Assembly (NCBI GenBank): GCA_008933995.1
Contig: WARS01000030.1
Location: forward strand, 7,051,304 to 7,115,303
Direction of reading: 5' to 3'
DNA: 64,000 nucleotides
From: Datnioides undecimradiatus
Taxonomy: Eukaryota; Chordata; Actinopteri; Lobotiformes; Datnioididae
Shown here one piece after another: positions 42,371-54,240 of this stretch. The notes under the pieces are model-generated. The model had not been told where the DNA came from. It saw nothing but the letters and a program-made list of their open reading frames with translations, and did no database searches. Numbering within the stretch: the stretch's first letter is position 1; each line of letters starts with the position of its first letter. Position numbers and translations under genes: made by a program.

Positions 42371-45300
42371 AGTTCAAGTTTATGTACAAAACTGCTGACA
42401 TTTGGACAAACAAGCCCTAGGTTCATCACTGCACAGTGAGCTGTTTTTGGAAGAAGCGAAAGGTGGCTGACTGAGATCGGTAAAGGGAGAAACATTAAAG
42501 AGATGTAAATGATCAAGGTAAGAAATGACAGCAAATGCCACAGAAGAAGTCAGAGACACAAGAAAGGTAAAGGCAGGGAATCACAGAAATGGAGTGTGAG
42601 GGAGGAGAGAAGGAGGTAGAGGGAGGTGAGCCCCAAACAGATGGAGACAGAAACTGACATTTGACATTTATAACGTCTTTAATGAGTCTCTGAAGCTGTG
42701 TGTGACAAGACAGGCGAGAGTGGGGAGTAAAAATAACCAGAAACACCTGCATGGAAAGCTAAAACATGCCATCAATTTGTAAACTGTAATACAGCACATT
42801 TGCTTTAAAATGAGGACCGGCAGAGCTAAAAGTAATACCCACATATCAGACATATTCAAGACTCGGACAGAAAAGAAGAAAATGCTTGAAAAAGGAGGAA
42901 AAACAGACAGATTTCCAGAGGGCACAGCAGAGACACAACACAGGCTGGTGTGACCAACTCGATCCTGGCTGGCAAAAACAGATGCCCAGAAATAGCGGCA
43001 GCCGCCTCTAGTGTGCCCGGCCCTGCCTGCTGTGACATTACCTGCCTACCACCACATAATCATGATGAATCGCTCTGGGGCTTGCCGCCGACCGCTCACA
43101 CCGCCAAACAATGAGTGGCAACAGCAAACATCACCACAGCGTACAGGCTCTCTCCCTTTATCTTCCCACTGCTTCTGTCATATTTTTCTTTCTTTCCCTT
43201 ATCTCTGCCTCTCTCTTTCTCTCAAACATCTCGTTTCTCTTCTGTCCTTGGTTTCTGCCCCTCTCCACATTGTCTCTCTTCAAGCCCTCCTCTACTCATC
43301 TGGTCTGATTCTTTTCTCTCTTTCTTTGCATATTTCTGAGGTATCGTTATCCTTCATCTCTTTTATTCGGCTTCAACTAGAAAGCTTGTGTTTCGATACC
43401 TAGAAGGACACTGGAGGTGACTTGCGCCTGCATAGGACAAACAGGATAATAATAGTTAACCTGATGATGATTTCAGTAAGTCGACTATGTACGTGGACAG
43501 TTAGTGAGCTCTTAAAACAAGTCGGTAGCAAATGATGTCAGTCTGCTGCAATGTGAAAGCCATGACAACGCATGTCAAACCATATTCATTCTGCTCTGCA
43601 CATCTGGTAATGAGATGATAACTCCAGCAACAGACTTCAGTGGTTTGCCAGACGAACTGCAATTCTGAGGCAGGAAAAACATTTATGTGAAATTTCATAC
43701 TGTTGCCAATATTTTCTTCATGCCATTTGTTTTCTGTGTCATCTCTCAGCACAAGAAATATGGGTGGTGAGGTCGCTACAGGGAGGAATATGATATATTT
43801 GGAGTATTATACTCCCATAGTGCCATAAAAGACTGTGGAGGGCATTTTCAGAATTTAATAATAAGCCAGGCCACATTACTCTCAGCAGTTTGTTTTAATC
43901 TACCATGGGGATCAGGATGGGAAAGAAAACATTGTTTATCATCACTTTTCTCCTAAAATCAATATCTTGACATCAGGGATGAATTACATATTCTGCAATA
44001 ACAAAGAGGGTAGCGACACTGCTGCGTATTTTTTTAAATCGCACTATAGCTACAAAACCGTCCTCATTTCTCAAAGACAGTTGAAATAACACCAAACTGA
44101 AAAGAGAGTTTTGTGAATATAATGATACTAGTCAACAGAAAGCCTGTAAGAGCCAGTAAAATCCAAGATGGTGAATTTCTGTCATGACTCCCAAAGCAAT
44201 TACCAGTGTTTTCCCTTCACTTTGCTTCTCCGGGCTACTGTCTAAATAAAGAAATGATTCTTGAGAGGCAAACAGCACCTTGAGAGGTAAACAGTGTAGC
44301 TCTTTAATATTGTATGGTGTCTCAGCCTCCTTGCTTCCAATGTGAGCAATCCTGCACTCAGAAGTCCAAGTGGGCAGAAAGAGGGAAGAGACAGGAAGGT
44401 CAGGGGGTTAACAAGAGGAGTAAGTTGGCCATCTTCTCCCTGATTTGTCTCATCCACAAGCATCTGTCTAATCCTTTGTGGAACTGCCATCTTGGACCAC
44501 ACCACTCACAGCTGATCCCTGTCACCGGAGAGGACAGCAGCCTTATTACAGAGGCTGAAGAGTCGCTAAGTGAAGTGTGTACATGTGTGTGTGTGCATTT
44601 AATTGTGCATGAGGAAAGGAGGCAGGATGTCAGTGCAAGGTCCATAGGGGAAAAGGGCAGCTGTGGGAGAGGTGGTACGAAGGAGGTGGGCAGAGGAACA
44701 ACACACTTGTGTCCAATAAAGTCAAACAACCGTTACATCAATGACTTGCAAGCCTGGAGCAACCAATGCTGCTAAAAAGGAGTACCTTCCTTTCAGATGA
44801 CGACTCAGTTCCATTTTCTGGCCAATTACTTTAAATAAAGTGAGTTGGGTGAGTGGTCACACAGGGAGAGGGGAGGAGGAGAGGAGAGAGGACTGATGAG
44901 GTTATGATGATTTCTTCCTGTTCCTGAGTTATGGTGTTGAATACTGGTCACTATTGTGTGTTTGAGACCAATATGATGACAGTGAAGTTTGTCAGAATTA
45001 GTGTTAAAATTTGAGTTATGTGGTTTGTGAGGTCACCATAATATTGACCATTTACCAACAAAATCTAATTAGTTCATCCTTAAAAAATCCTTGAGTTCAC
45101 GGCTACAGACAACTATCCTGTAACATAATGCCTCAGCCCAGAGGCATATTATCTTTCTCCTGTGACATGTAATAAAGTGTAATCACAGGTTCAGAACACT
45201 GCCGATTCAAGCTGTACAAGTGAATGTAGACTCAATGACAAATGACAAATACGTCATTGCAATATGCTCCTCGGAGACCCATTTCTTTATAAATACACAA

Positions 45301-48300
45301 CATATTTCAGTAACAGATAATGTTGCCAGTGGATCGCATAAATGGCAAAGTGAAAGCTGTAAAGTCTTTATTGCTTGTATGTTGAATTTACTCATCTAAT
45401 AATCTAGATGAAAGAAAAGTGCATTTCTGACTTGTGCTCATGTAAAAAGTAAAATATTTCATTGTAAGTGTATGTTGCCATAGCAAGGACACTGACTGTT
45501 TCAAGCATTTCCTTGTTTTCAACCATTAGAAGTAATTTCTGCACTCCACTATGATGTGCCAGTATGGTGGCGCTGTCTTTTCAACTCAATACAATAAAGT
45601 TATTGTCTGCTTGTGAAGAAAATTGACTATAATTACAGGGGAAAAGTGCGGCGGAGATATGGGGGTGAGCAATCCACACACAAAGCCTTGGCATTTTAAT
45701 AGAAATTTAACAGTTCAGTCGTGGGTTAATTGTGACAGGTAGACTGAAGAGGACATTCTAACTTCTTCTTGCCAGGCTTTTTGTTTGGAGGACTGCCTTT
45801 TCTTTGAACTGACTGCCTTTATCTCTTGATAAACAATGCATAAAAGTTTATTTTAAAACAGTGGAGTCATTTCATTGCTTCCCAAAAACATGATACAACT
45901 GTTTACTTCTGTTGCATCTGTCTAATCAGACAGAACGCACAGTGTGTGAGAGGCAGGCTGAGATATAGTCGGAAAAATATTTTGAATTTATTGTCCTGTT
46001 GTTACCTTTTCCGTTCAGCAAAACTATTCAGAGACCGATAAATAAATTATGGCATCTGGATTGACTACATCCACCCTCAACTGAAATCAAAGGCCAAAAT
46101 CAGAAGCAGAAAGGTACAAAATGTAAATATTGATAGCGAGGCATTAGAAGAGCCTGCAACAATATGATCCAACACAACATGTAGACAATACTCAGGGAGA
46201 AGAACTACGTGGAGGAACATTGTAAGAAAAAACTGTCAATAAAAGGGCCAATCAAGTAAACCAATTACCACCAACACACACACAGTGCAAACTCTTACAA
46301 AGCAGTATTAACACTACACGCTTTCAAGTGCTCCCTCTTTTACTGTTCCTCTGTTCCCTTGTAGTTCGAGATATGACCTCAGACAAAGTTGTCATTGTCA
46401 TATATGAGCGCAGACTAGTGTGAGATTTTGCACATGCGAATGCCTACAAGCCGAGCCGAGCTCTCCCTCATGAAAGTGACGTTTCATTTTGCATCTGTGA
46501 TTGCTAATGTCAATCGATTAACAATAATGAGCTCGAAATCCTGGGTAAGCACCATCACCAGACTGTGCAGAAAACAATGCTGAAATTGCAGAAAGATTAA
46601 TAGGATCTTTTGCTGACAGAGAACAGAGTTGTAATAGCAAAAGCTGTGGACCATGAATAAAATAAAGTGAAAATGTCATTACACCAGAGTAAGTAAAAAT
46701 TAAAACTCATCTGTTGTGACATGGATTTGATGGGAAATGTTGCTACGCTGACACAAGAGTAGTGGGTGGGAAAATACTTCTCATACCTTCAGAACAAACA
46801 GAAAGAGAGGTAGTGAGGATGACAAAGCAAAGAAAGTGAGTTGAACAGTTTGGTAGAGGACCAACAGCAGGACAAACTCAGAAGTCAGGCTTTGGTTGAA
46901 AGGTCAAATGAACACGTATAAAACGTGGAGGAGGCCCAAATGACTCAGAGCTAAACAACAGACTATCCATCAAAAACACTGCAAATTGAAGAAATGTGGC
47001 AAACGCGGGAGGTATATTACATATCGGAAATTGAGGTTTATGTTTTGACACAGCCAAATTTATGGATCAGGGAAAACACACACACCACTCGTTTCATGGG
47101 AAAGCAGTGTAAAGAGCCTCATAATTCAATCTTTCATGTGGACACACACAACAAATTATACTTTGAAAGTCTAAAAAAAATGAATGACAAAAATGAGGTC
47201 ATTAATTCCCTGGAGAATACTTTTCAGAAACCAGTGACTCAGAAAAGTCAATATTTGAGCAGGTGCTAAACCATAGCAGGTTTTTGATCTGCATCATACT
47301 GAGTAGACAAATAAGCCTGGTTCCAGCAGTCTAAAGTTAGAATATGAGATGGATACAATGTTCATTTGTATTTAGACTAATTCATTGAATATTTTATTAA
47401 ACTAGAAAGCATCATTTCATGTTTGTATGTGTAACGGCAGTATTATCTTCTGCCAGAAATACATCATAACATCCAAATCTGTGCTGGACACAATGAATGG
47501 TGAAAAGCTTTGGCAATGTGACCAGAAGAGATTACTCACAATTAAAAAAAAAAAAAAATCAGAAGAGAAAGAGAAAGTGTTCTTTGTCCTTAAAAACACT
47601 TTTTGAAGGAACCAGAAAGAGCAGAAAATAAACCAGTTCCTCTTATTCCCGCTGGTCCCTGAGCATCATCTTTAATTAAACAACAAACATCTCCAGACAA
47701 GAATATTTCAAGAGAAATACTGCCCATTTCTCATTATGGTAAATGATTATTTATTATTTAACTTCAAAACTTTTCCTTCTTCAGCGTGGATTAATTACAT
47801 AAAGACTTGAATCGATGAAAATATACTTCTTTAATATTCCATCACAGGAGTTTATCATTTTTAAAGGAGAAAATTAAATTAGGAAATTAGGATAACCCAG
47901 ATAAATACAATTTAGGCTTAAGGCTTAAGTAGGCTCCATGTTTTACTCTGAGTCAAGCAAATGTATCTACTTTTAATGTGTTTGTTATACAAATTTCCAT
48001 TTTTTTCATGCAGCATAACATCACATTATAAATATAATGTAAGCCAGAGAGGCAAGAGGCACCTAATAAGCTGGTGTCTCAGGTAGGCATGTTAAGTTGC
48101 AATGATGCACAAACAATCCATTATACGCACAAGAAGGCACAATATAGCAATGTCTTAAATACACAAACACAGATTTAAGTGCAACAATATCATGCCAAAA
48201 AATAACACTCCATAACTAGATTGTCTAAATGAAAATGCTGCTTTAGACCGAGTTAAGAAGGCAAGGGGACGGAGAGGCGAGGAAGACTAAAAAAGAGCAG

Positions 48301-48794
48301 ATATGAAGGGCAATGGCAGAGGTGAGGACATGCTCTTTGTAGTGAGGTGGGGCTCAGAGCAGTCTCACAAAGTAAAGAGAAGATGAAAATATTAAAGTGA
48401 TCTGAGAAGAGAAACAGGGATATTTGCACTGACACACAAATCCAAACCCTCATTTCTAATGTGCTGCTGCCAAGAGAGGAGAGGCAAAGACAGGCAAAGT
48501 CAATGACACAGACGGAGACAGCTGGGCTGGTAGAGATAGAGTCCTAGAGGAAGAAACAGGAAGATAGACAGAAAGGAACAGATAACTCGTCTGACTGATG
48601 ATTCATGAAAATTAAAACCTTTCTTCTTGAGGACATGCTTTCATTTTCCCCTCCCTGCTGTGATTTCTTTCTTCCTGAGCAGCGACTGTAGCTTCAGGTA
48701 CGCCAGGTGTATGAGTCTGTGCATGCATGAGGACGTGACTGAAGGTGTGAGCAAAACCACACAGACCCTTTCTTCCTTGTCTGTGTTTCACACA

Positions 48795-48844
48795 GTCACA
48801 CACACACGTTCACACACACACACACACACACACCAACACACACA
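48795..48844. repeat. (CA)n microsatellite
   Basis: A CA run interrupted by gtt and ccaa. Confidence 0.95.
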
Positions 48845-51800
48845 GTTATGTTCTGTCTCCTCTTAAAATATTCCTTTGTTGTTTTAAAAATGATTTGTTT
48901 TTCAGTCACACACTGAGTCGCCTTGTAGGCAAAGTATTAGAAAACTTAAAAGAATTCCCTTTGGCTTGACTTGCAGTAGCACCTGTGATGTTACACTATG
49001 AAGTTTTGCTTTGTAGACTACCTCTCCAACAATCGTGAAAAACCCGTGGTTGTAAAACATCTCTGGAATCATATCTCATGATCGAAAATACATGGCTCTT
49101 TCATGGTTACTATGGGAGGGAATCAAAAGAAATCCAAGCAAAAAGCCATTTCAAAGCATATAGCGAGGCTTCGGACGCAGGATATGAGAGACCCACACAG
49201 GACAACCTGAAAGAGAGATGAAGGAGATGACTCAATCAATGTGTGAGTGGGTGCGCTTGTGTGTGTCTGTGCATGTTTCTTATATTTGGTTGGACATGAG
49301 CACACAGTGCAATGTTAACACATTTTATTACGTGTACAAATACACAGCAGGCTAATAAGTTTGTATTAGAATTATAATTAAAACAGCGCGCAGTGGTGCA
49401 TGTCTTCATAACTTCAGGCTTTATCACAAGTCACAACAGACCGCAGCCTATTGTTTAATAAAGGGTTGCTAGGCCTGTGCACATAGAGACAATGGAAAAC
49501 ATTTCAATGACACTGGCTCATGGGACCAAGCGGTTCAGTGTGTAATTTGCCACTGAACTTTGCTTTATTCAGCCGACCTCTGACTGAAGACCGGCCATTT
49601 TCAGAATCAAAAGTTCTGCATTCCTAAACTAAATAAGAGAAAAAAGCTAAAAATATCTCAGCTTAAAACAAAAATTACACCGACACAAAACCTCCACAGA
49701 AGTTCAGAGGCACTCATCCACCTTCTTATTTGCCCTCAGACCTGATCTTGCTGCCAACACTGAAGCTATTTTTCAATGTTTTACTTTAATGTCAGAGAAA
49801 TCAAACAGGATAAATCAGAATCACTCATATTTATAATACTGAAGAAAAACCACTGGAGGTCACAGACCATGAGTAAAAAACAAAAGTCACTTGAGAGGTT
49901 TTTTTTTTTGTGGGGGAGCTAAAAAGAAATTTGATGATGGTAACACAGAGACAGCAGAGGTAGTAACAAAAAGATGAAAGAAAAAATGCATACACACTAC
50001 ACAGAAAATACAACAAGCCGTACATAAAATGGCTTTTTTCCAACTTTTGACGTGCTTCAAGCCCCCTGTATGTGGACACACACTATAAACTGAGATGATA
50101 TTAATATAAAAATCTACAAACATGTTTTGCATCCACTTTTAGCAGCATGACAATGTGGATAATATAATGTGTATTTGCCTAATTTATGTGCTGTCATTTC
50201 ATTTTTGTTCAGTCTGAGAGTCTCAACTGTACACACACACAAAGCAAGGCATTGGACAAACAGGTAAAATCAGGATAACTTTACTCAAGTTGACCACAAC
50301 TTGTTATTTTACTTGCAATAAACGTTTCCCATCAAGGTTCTCCGAACTGCATAACTGCACCAGACTGCAGTTTTAGAGATAGGCAACCCCCAAAACCCTG
50401 CAAAAAAGTCCAGAAATCTGACTGAGGATGACTGGAAGTGACTGGATTTTGTAATGTAAGATTAGAATCTTTACATATAACACATTATAATATTTTAAAG
50501 CCAACTGTATACATCAGCTGACCCTGACTAGAATTGGCCTCGTCCAGCTTGGTCCAATCAGTCATCAGGCCCAAATCATATTCATAAATCTTTTAATTTG
50601 TAACCCCACATTCACCTCAGTACAGGGCGAGAAAATAAACTGTTAAAGCTGTAAACATCTAATTCTCAAATTCACCAACCTTTCAATAGTAAATCATTAT
50701 TTTGAGTCTGAAATCTACCAGCAACTTTCATTTTTCAGCAGCTTTCAGCTGGTAGCTGGTGCTAATTTCCCAACTTGCCTCTGTACTCTGTCTAGAACTC
50801 TCCTAACGTCTCATACATTTGTGTACATAAAGCATATAGAGGAAAATCTTGAAATAAAAATGTTGAAATAATTATAGAGGTTTAAAAAAAAAGGTTTTTT
50901 TGTTTTTGCCTCTTTCTGCTCCTTTCTCTCCCATGACTGTGTCTCCTGCCCCACTGTTTCTGTCTCCTCCACCGCACCACCTCAGTCATTTACTGACAAT
51001 CAGCCACCTGGTGAAGCTTCAAGGGGAAAATATGTGTCTTTATTGTGAAATCAGAAATAAATAAAAGGTGTTTACTCTGTTTTACAGTTTTACAGTACAG
51101 GAGTATCTGAGTGTATGCTTGTGTTTAAGTGACACCACAAGGATGAGTGTGTGAGGGTGTCTTTCAGAAGTCAGCACTGCATGCAATGTTTATCCACCAC
51201 ATATTGAGCAGTGCTGACCAGAAAGCCCCACTGGGGCGATTGGACCAGCTGGCGTAATACTGCCATATCCACACAGCCCTAAACACAAACACTTCACTCT
51301 GTCTCTCTCAAATACACACACGCACGCACCATACTCACTCAAATAAACACACATACATCATCCTATGGCAGCCCTTACATTTTTGCTCCTCTCCTCCACC
51401 TTACGCCTCATCAGACATATTATAATTAGCCGTGCTTAGTAATTAACATCCAAATTAGGACTTTCATTTACATATCTGTCCACATTTGCATATACTTCCA
51501 GCAGTACGCATCCCTCACGATCCTCACCACACTTATAAATGCTAGTACAAAGCACAGGGGTACTCAATCTTTCTCAACACAGTGTCTTCGATTGCAATGC
51601 ATGCACGCACATTTTTACATAAAGCAAGCATATATTTTCTCTCTTTTGCAAGGCATTAGACAACCAAAACAGTACGTATTGAATGAGAGAGAAGGTGTGA
51701 GTTGGAGCGAGGCTGAGAAAAGGTACATTGGGAATAAAGGCAGGGAAAATCTGGACAAGCTTGGAGAGAGAGAGAGAATATAAATGGGACTGAGGAGGGG

Positions 51801-52050
51801 TCTGTAATAGAGGTGCCTGGGATAGAGTGAGAATGTGACACTCTCCAGATGAGAAAAGGCAAAGTAAGACAGAAAGAAGACTGCCTCACCATTTATACAT
51901 CTCACTTAAGCCCATAAAACTTTGAAATTGAATCCATGGCTGTTGAGAGAGAGAGACAAAGAGAGAGTGAAAGAGAGAAGCAGCTTTGGAAATCAGAACA
52001 AGGACTATTCGAGCTTGGAAAAAGAAGTGAGGAGGAGAATGACGAAACAC

Positions 52051-52068
52051 TTCTCTCTCTCTCTCTCT
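52051..52068. repeat. (CT)n tract
   Basis: About nine CT units in an otherwise purine-rich strand. It pairs with the GA tract at 52138-52174. Confidence 0.9.
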
Positions 52069-52137
52069 GACATTTGCCCTCTGAATGGCATCAGCTCAAC
52101 AGAGCGGAGCAACCAAACAGTGATGCGGAGTCAAAGG

Positions 52138-52174
52138 AAGAGAGAGAGAGAGAGCGAGAGAGAGAGAGAGAGAC
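52138..52174. repeat. (GA)n microsatellite
   Basis: About 18 GA units with one C interruption, inside a purine-rich stretch of roughly 600 bp. Confidence 0.9.
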
Positions 52175-53019
52175 AGGGAGAAAAACACAAGTGAGAAAGC
52201 AGAGGAAAGAAAGAGAATAGAAAGGGCATGAATGACAGTAAAGAGGAAAAGAGCGACAGGACGGGCAGAACAGTTCCCACCAGACATTGTTTCACCAGTC
52301 ATTGCACCGAGTAGGAAAACCTGAATTATGCTCCTGCGCTCCACATCGCTTTCACGATTTATGTTCCGGCGAGGATAATGCAGCTAGACGGCTCTGTTGA
52401 AAAGACACCCATAAATCTGATCTTGTTTTCGATTTTTTTTTTCTGCCTTTCTTTCTCTTTCAGCGCCCCTCTAATCCTCTCTGTCTGTGTTCTTTGGCAT
52501 TCATCTGCTCTGGTCTATTTCCTGACTTCTTATGTAAAGGTATTCAGCAGCAAGCCTTTGTCTCATGTATATACTGTATTCTGCTGAGCTTGTAGAGCTT
52601 GTAAATACCAAATCTACACACACACACGCAAAAACTCACTCTCTCTCTCAGGCAGCACAAAGAGGCCTTGATCTATTTCTTTTTAAATGCAAGAAATTAT
52701 GCAGCTTTTTTTTATCAAGTCAAAGTGAATACAGTCATTTCATAAAATGTTTGGCAACATGATTTCACTTCCACACCAGGATATGTACCTGTACATTGCA
52801 TAGCAACTCTCTACAGGCTCTAAACTTAGACTAAACCTAGTTAGCCTTCCCCATGGCTCACAGCCATATGGAAGTCCTTTATAAACAGGGAAAAAATGAT
52901 AATGTTTGGTTGAGCACAGACAGCCAGTCAGCCCAGCACTCTCACTCCAGAGACCCAATTAATACAGTACCACTGTAAACCGCCGCTGCCCTTCATAGGC
53001 AACACTAGTCGTGTATGTG

Positions 53020-53050
53020 AGAGAGAGGGAGAGAGACAGAGAGAGAGAGG
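53020..53050. repeat. GA-rich tract
   Basis: An impure GA repeat of about 30 bases, 1 kb inside the presumed clstn2 intron. Confidence 0.85.
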
Positions 53051-54003
53051 GTATCAGAGGGTGAGGACCTGATTGACACCCTGACCATGGCTGCCCTCCC
53101 TGAGCACTAATCGATTATCATAGACAGAAATCATCTTCAGATCACTGGCCAACCAGCCGGTCATGACCAGCGATGTAACCACTGATATCCTCAATAAATG
53201 TTTTGTTCGTGGTGTTCATCATTTCAAAACCACTAGGACCACAGGACTAAACATGTGTGAAATATGTAGAAATATGTCATAAATACTTGTATGCCAATAT
53301 CTGATCTCCTGTGTGAGTGAAATAGTGAAATGTGTTCATGTTTATCATCAGAGCAGAAGCTATTTATCAGTTATTGCCGATCAATTAGCTGACAGGCAAA
53401 AAAAAAATCTAAAATCAGTTCATCTTTTATTTTCTAGCTAAAGTACCAACAGCCACACGTTTAAGTTTATTGCTGGGGAGAATCTGATGCATTTTGCTGA
53501 TTTATATATTTAATATATTTAAGAAATCTCTTGAAATATTGGTTAACATATGTGTATGTGTTTCGTTATTTTCTGTGATTTTTATAGCTTAAAGTAAACA
53601 ATAAATAACAGTCGCAACCCTCGTGTTATAATGTTACAATGTTATTCGTTATCCGTTATTTCTTTTTCCAGTTGGCCCATTAACAAATCACCTAGCTTAC
53701 AACAATACAACAAACTGAACACCTGTCCTGTTTATTGCCCAGACTGACATGGCGTGAACTTTGACAAACAAGTCAATAATTAACACAGTAATTATCAAAA
53801 TGACAGCACACCTTACCCCCCAAAATATTCAGCACAACTTAACTACAAACAGCCACAAAAAAAAAACCTGAATGGCGACGAAGTTGCTGAATGGACGGTT
53901 GACGCTCTCCTCGTCAACTTGTGCAACTCAAACGCGAAAAAGCAGTCAAACATTTCGAAGCCAAGTTGATTTTTCTCCATCTTTCTCCTTTCCATGTTCC
54001 TAC

Positions 54004-54076
54004 CTTTTCCGCCGAGCGCACAGGAGTGGCCCCAAATGAGCCAAAACAGCACAAAGGGGAACCCGAGTATCTGCAT
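54004..54076 (-). CDS. clstn2: calsyntenin-2 exon 1: start codon and signal peptide (only this exon in window)
   Basis: On the minus strand an ATG with A at -3 opens MQILGFPFVLFWLIWGHSCA followed by LGGK. This is a signal peptide: a hydrophobic core FPFVLFWLIWG, then a small-residue cleavage region around HSCA. The frame meets a donor, AAAAG|gtagga, in phase 1. The first base of the next codon is G, as needed for the Val of the VNKHKPW sequence that starts the mature part of calsyntenins. Calsyntenins are type I membrane cadherin-family proteins of the postsynapse. The name rests on context: it is the divergent neighbour of nmnat3, as CLSTN2 is of NMNAT3 in human. The signal peptide alone is not diagnostic, and another secreted-protein first exon is possible. 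Confidence 0.65.
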
Positions 54077-54240
54077 GGTTGTCGAGCTGGGTAGGAGATG
54101 TCTCCCCGTCCTCTCCTCTTCTGAAATCCTGGATCACCTCCCTAGCGCGAGGATGTTTTCAACTGGCCGAGCGCGCGAGGGATAGTCTGTGGGTAGAGAG
54201 ACAGTCACTAGGTACTGCGAGCAGAGAGAGAGAGAGAAAG
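54077..54240 (-). promoter_or_regulatory. clstn2: clstn2 5' UTR and CpG-rich core promoter region
   Basis: Upstream of the clstn2 start (higher coordinates) the sequence becomes CpG-rich in a window that is otherwise CpG-poor; examples are agcgcgagg and gagcgcgcgagg near 54142-54180. A GA microsatellite follows at about 54222-54238. The CpG-rich zone also reaches down to about 53870 inside intron 1. No TATA box is evident, as is common for CpG promoters. The transcription start cannot be placed from sequence alone. Confidence 0.45.
54222..54238. repeat. (GA)n tract in the clstn2 5' region
   Basis: About eight GA units on the plus strand, which are CT on the transcribed strand of clstn2. It lies about 150 bp upstream of the start codon and is probably in or next to the 5' UTR. 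Confidence 0.85.

Larger units (their letters stand above)
36321..51649. other. gene-free stretch
   Basis: No gene is supported. The open frames at 42120-42534 are read from CA repeats. Those at 43011-43403 come from C/T-rich sequence. Two frames overlap on opposite strands at 44314-44775. A few AT-rich stretches with clustered homeodomain-like ATTA/TAAT cores (about 46490-46545 and 51415-51500) could be regulatory, but this is only inference. Confidence 0.5.
51650..52260. repeat. purine-rich low-complexity domain
   Basis: The plus strand is strongly biased to A and G over roughly 600 bp, with several GAGAGA runs (about 51765-51778, 51946-51970, 52138-52174) and one CT run. It lies about 2 kb inside the presumed clstn2 intron from exon 1. 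Confidence 0.7.
1..54003 (-). other. clstn2: probable clstn2 intron 1 (5' part), extending beyond the left edge
   Basis: Reading away from the exon 1 donor, I looked on the minus strand for the expected next exon, which should encode VNKHKPW and later VALDKDAP-like sequence, and did not find it. None of the open frames on either strand resembles cadherin or laminin-G-like calsyntenin domains. The simplest reading is a very long first intron, as in mammalian CLSTN2. If exon 1 belongs to a different gene, this stretch could instead be intergenic. My scan by eye could miss a short exon. Confidence 0.5.

Noticed and set aside
42120..42534. Open frames of 92-103 codons on both strands
   Set aside because: They read through a CA/GT repeat, giving Cys-Val or Thr-His runs; this is simple-sequence artefact.
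43011..43403. 130-codon plus-strand frame and two overlapping frames
   Set aside because: The sequence is C/T-rich low complexity with Leu/Ser-rich translations in all three frames, and no domain is visible.
51557..51580. caggggtactcaatc, resembling a hAT terminal sequence
   Set aside because: No matching inverted end or target duplication was found nearby, and the match is short.
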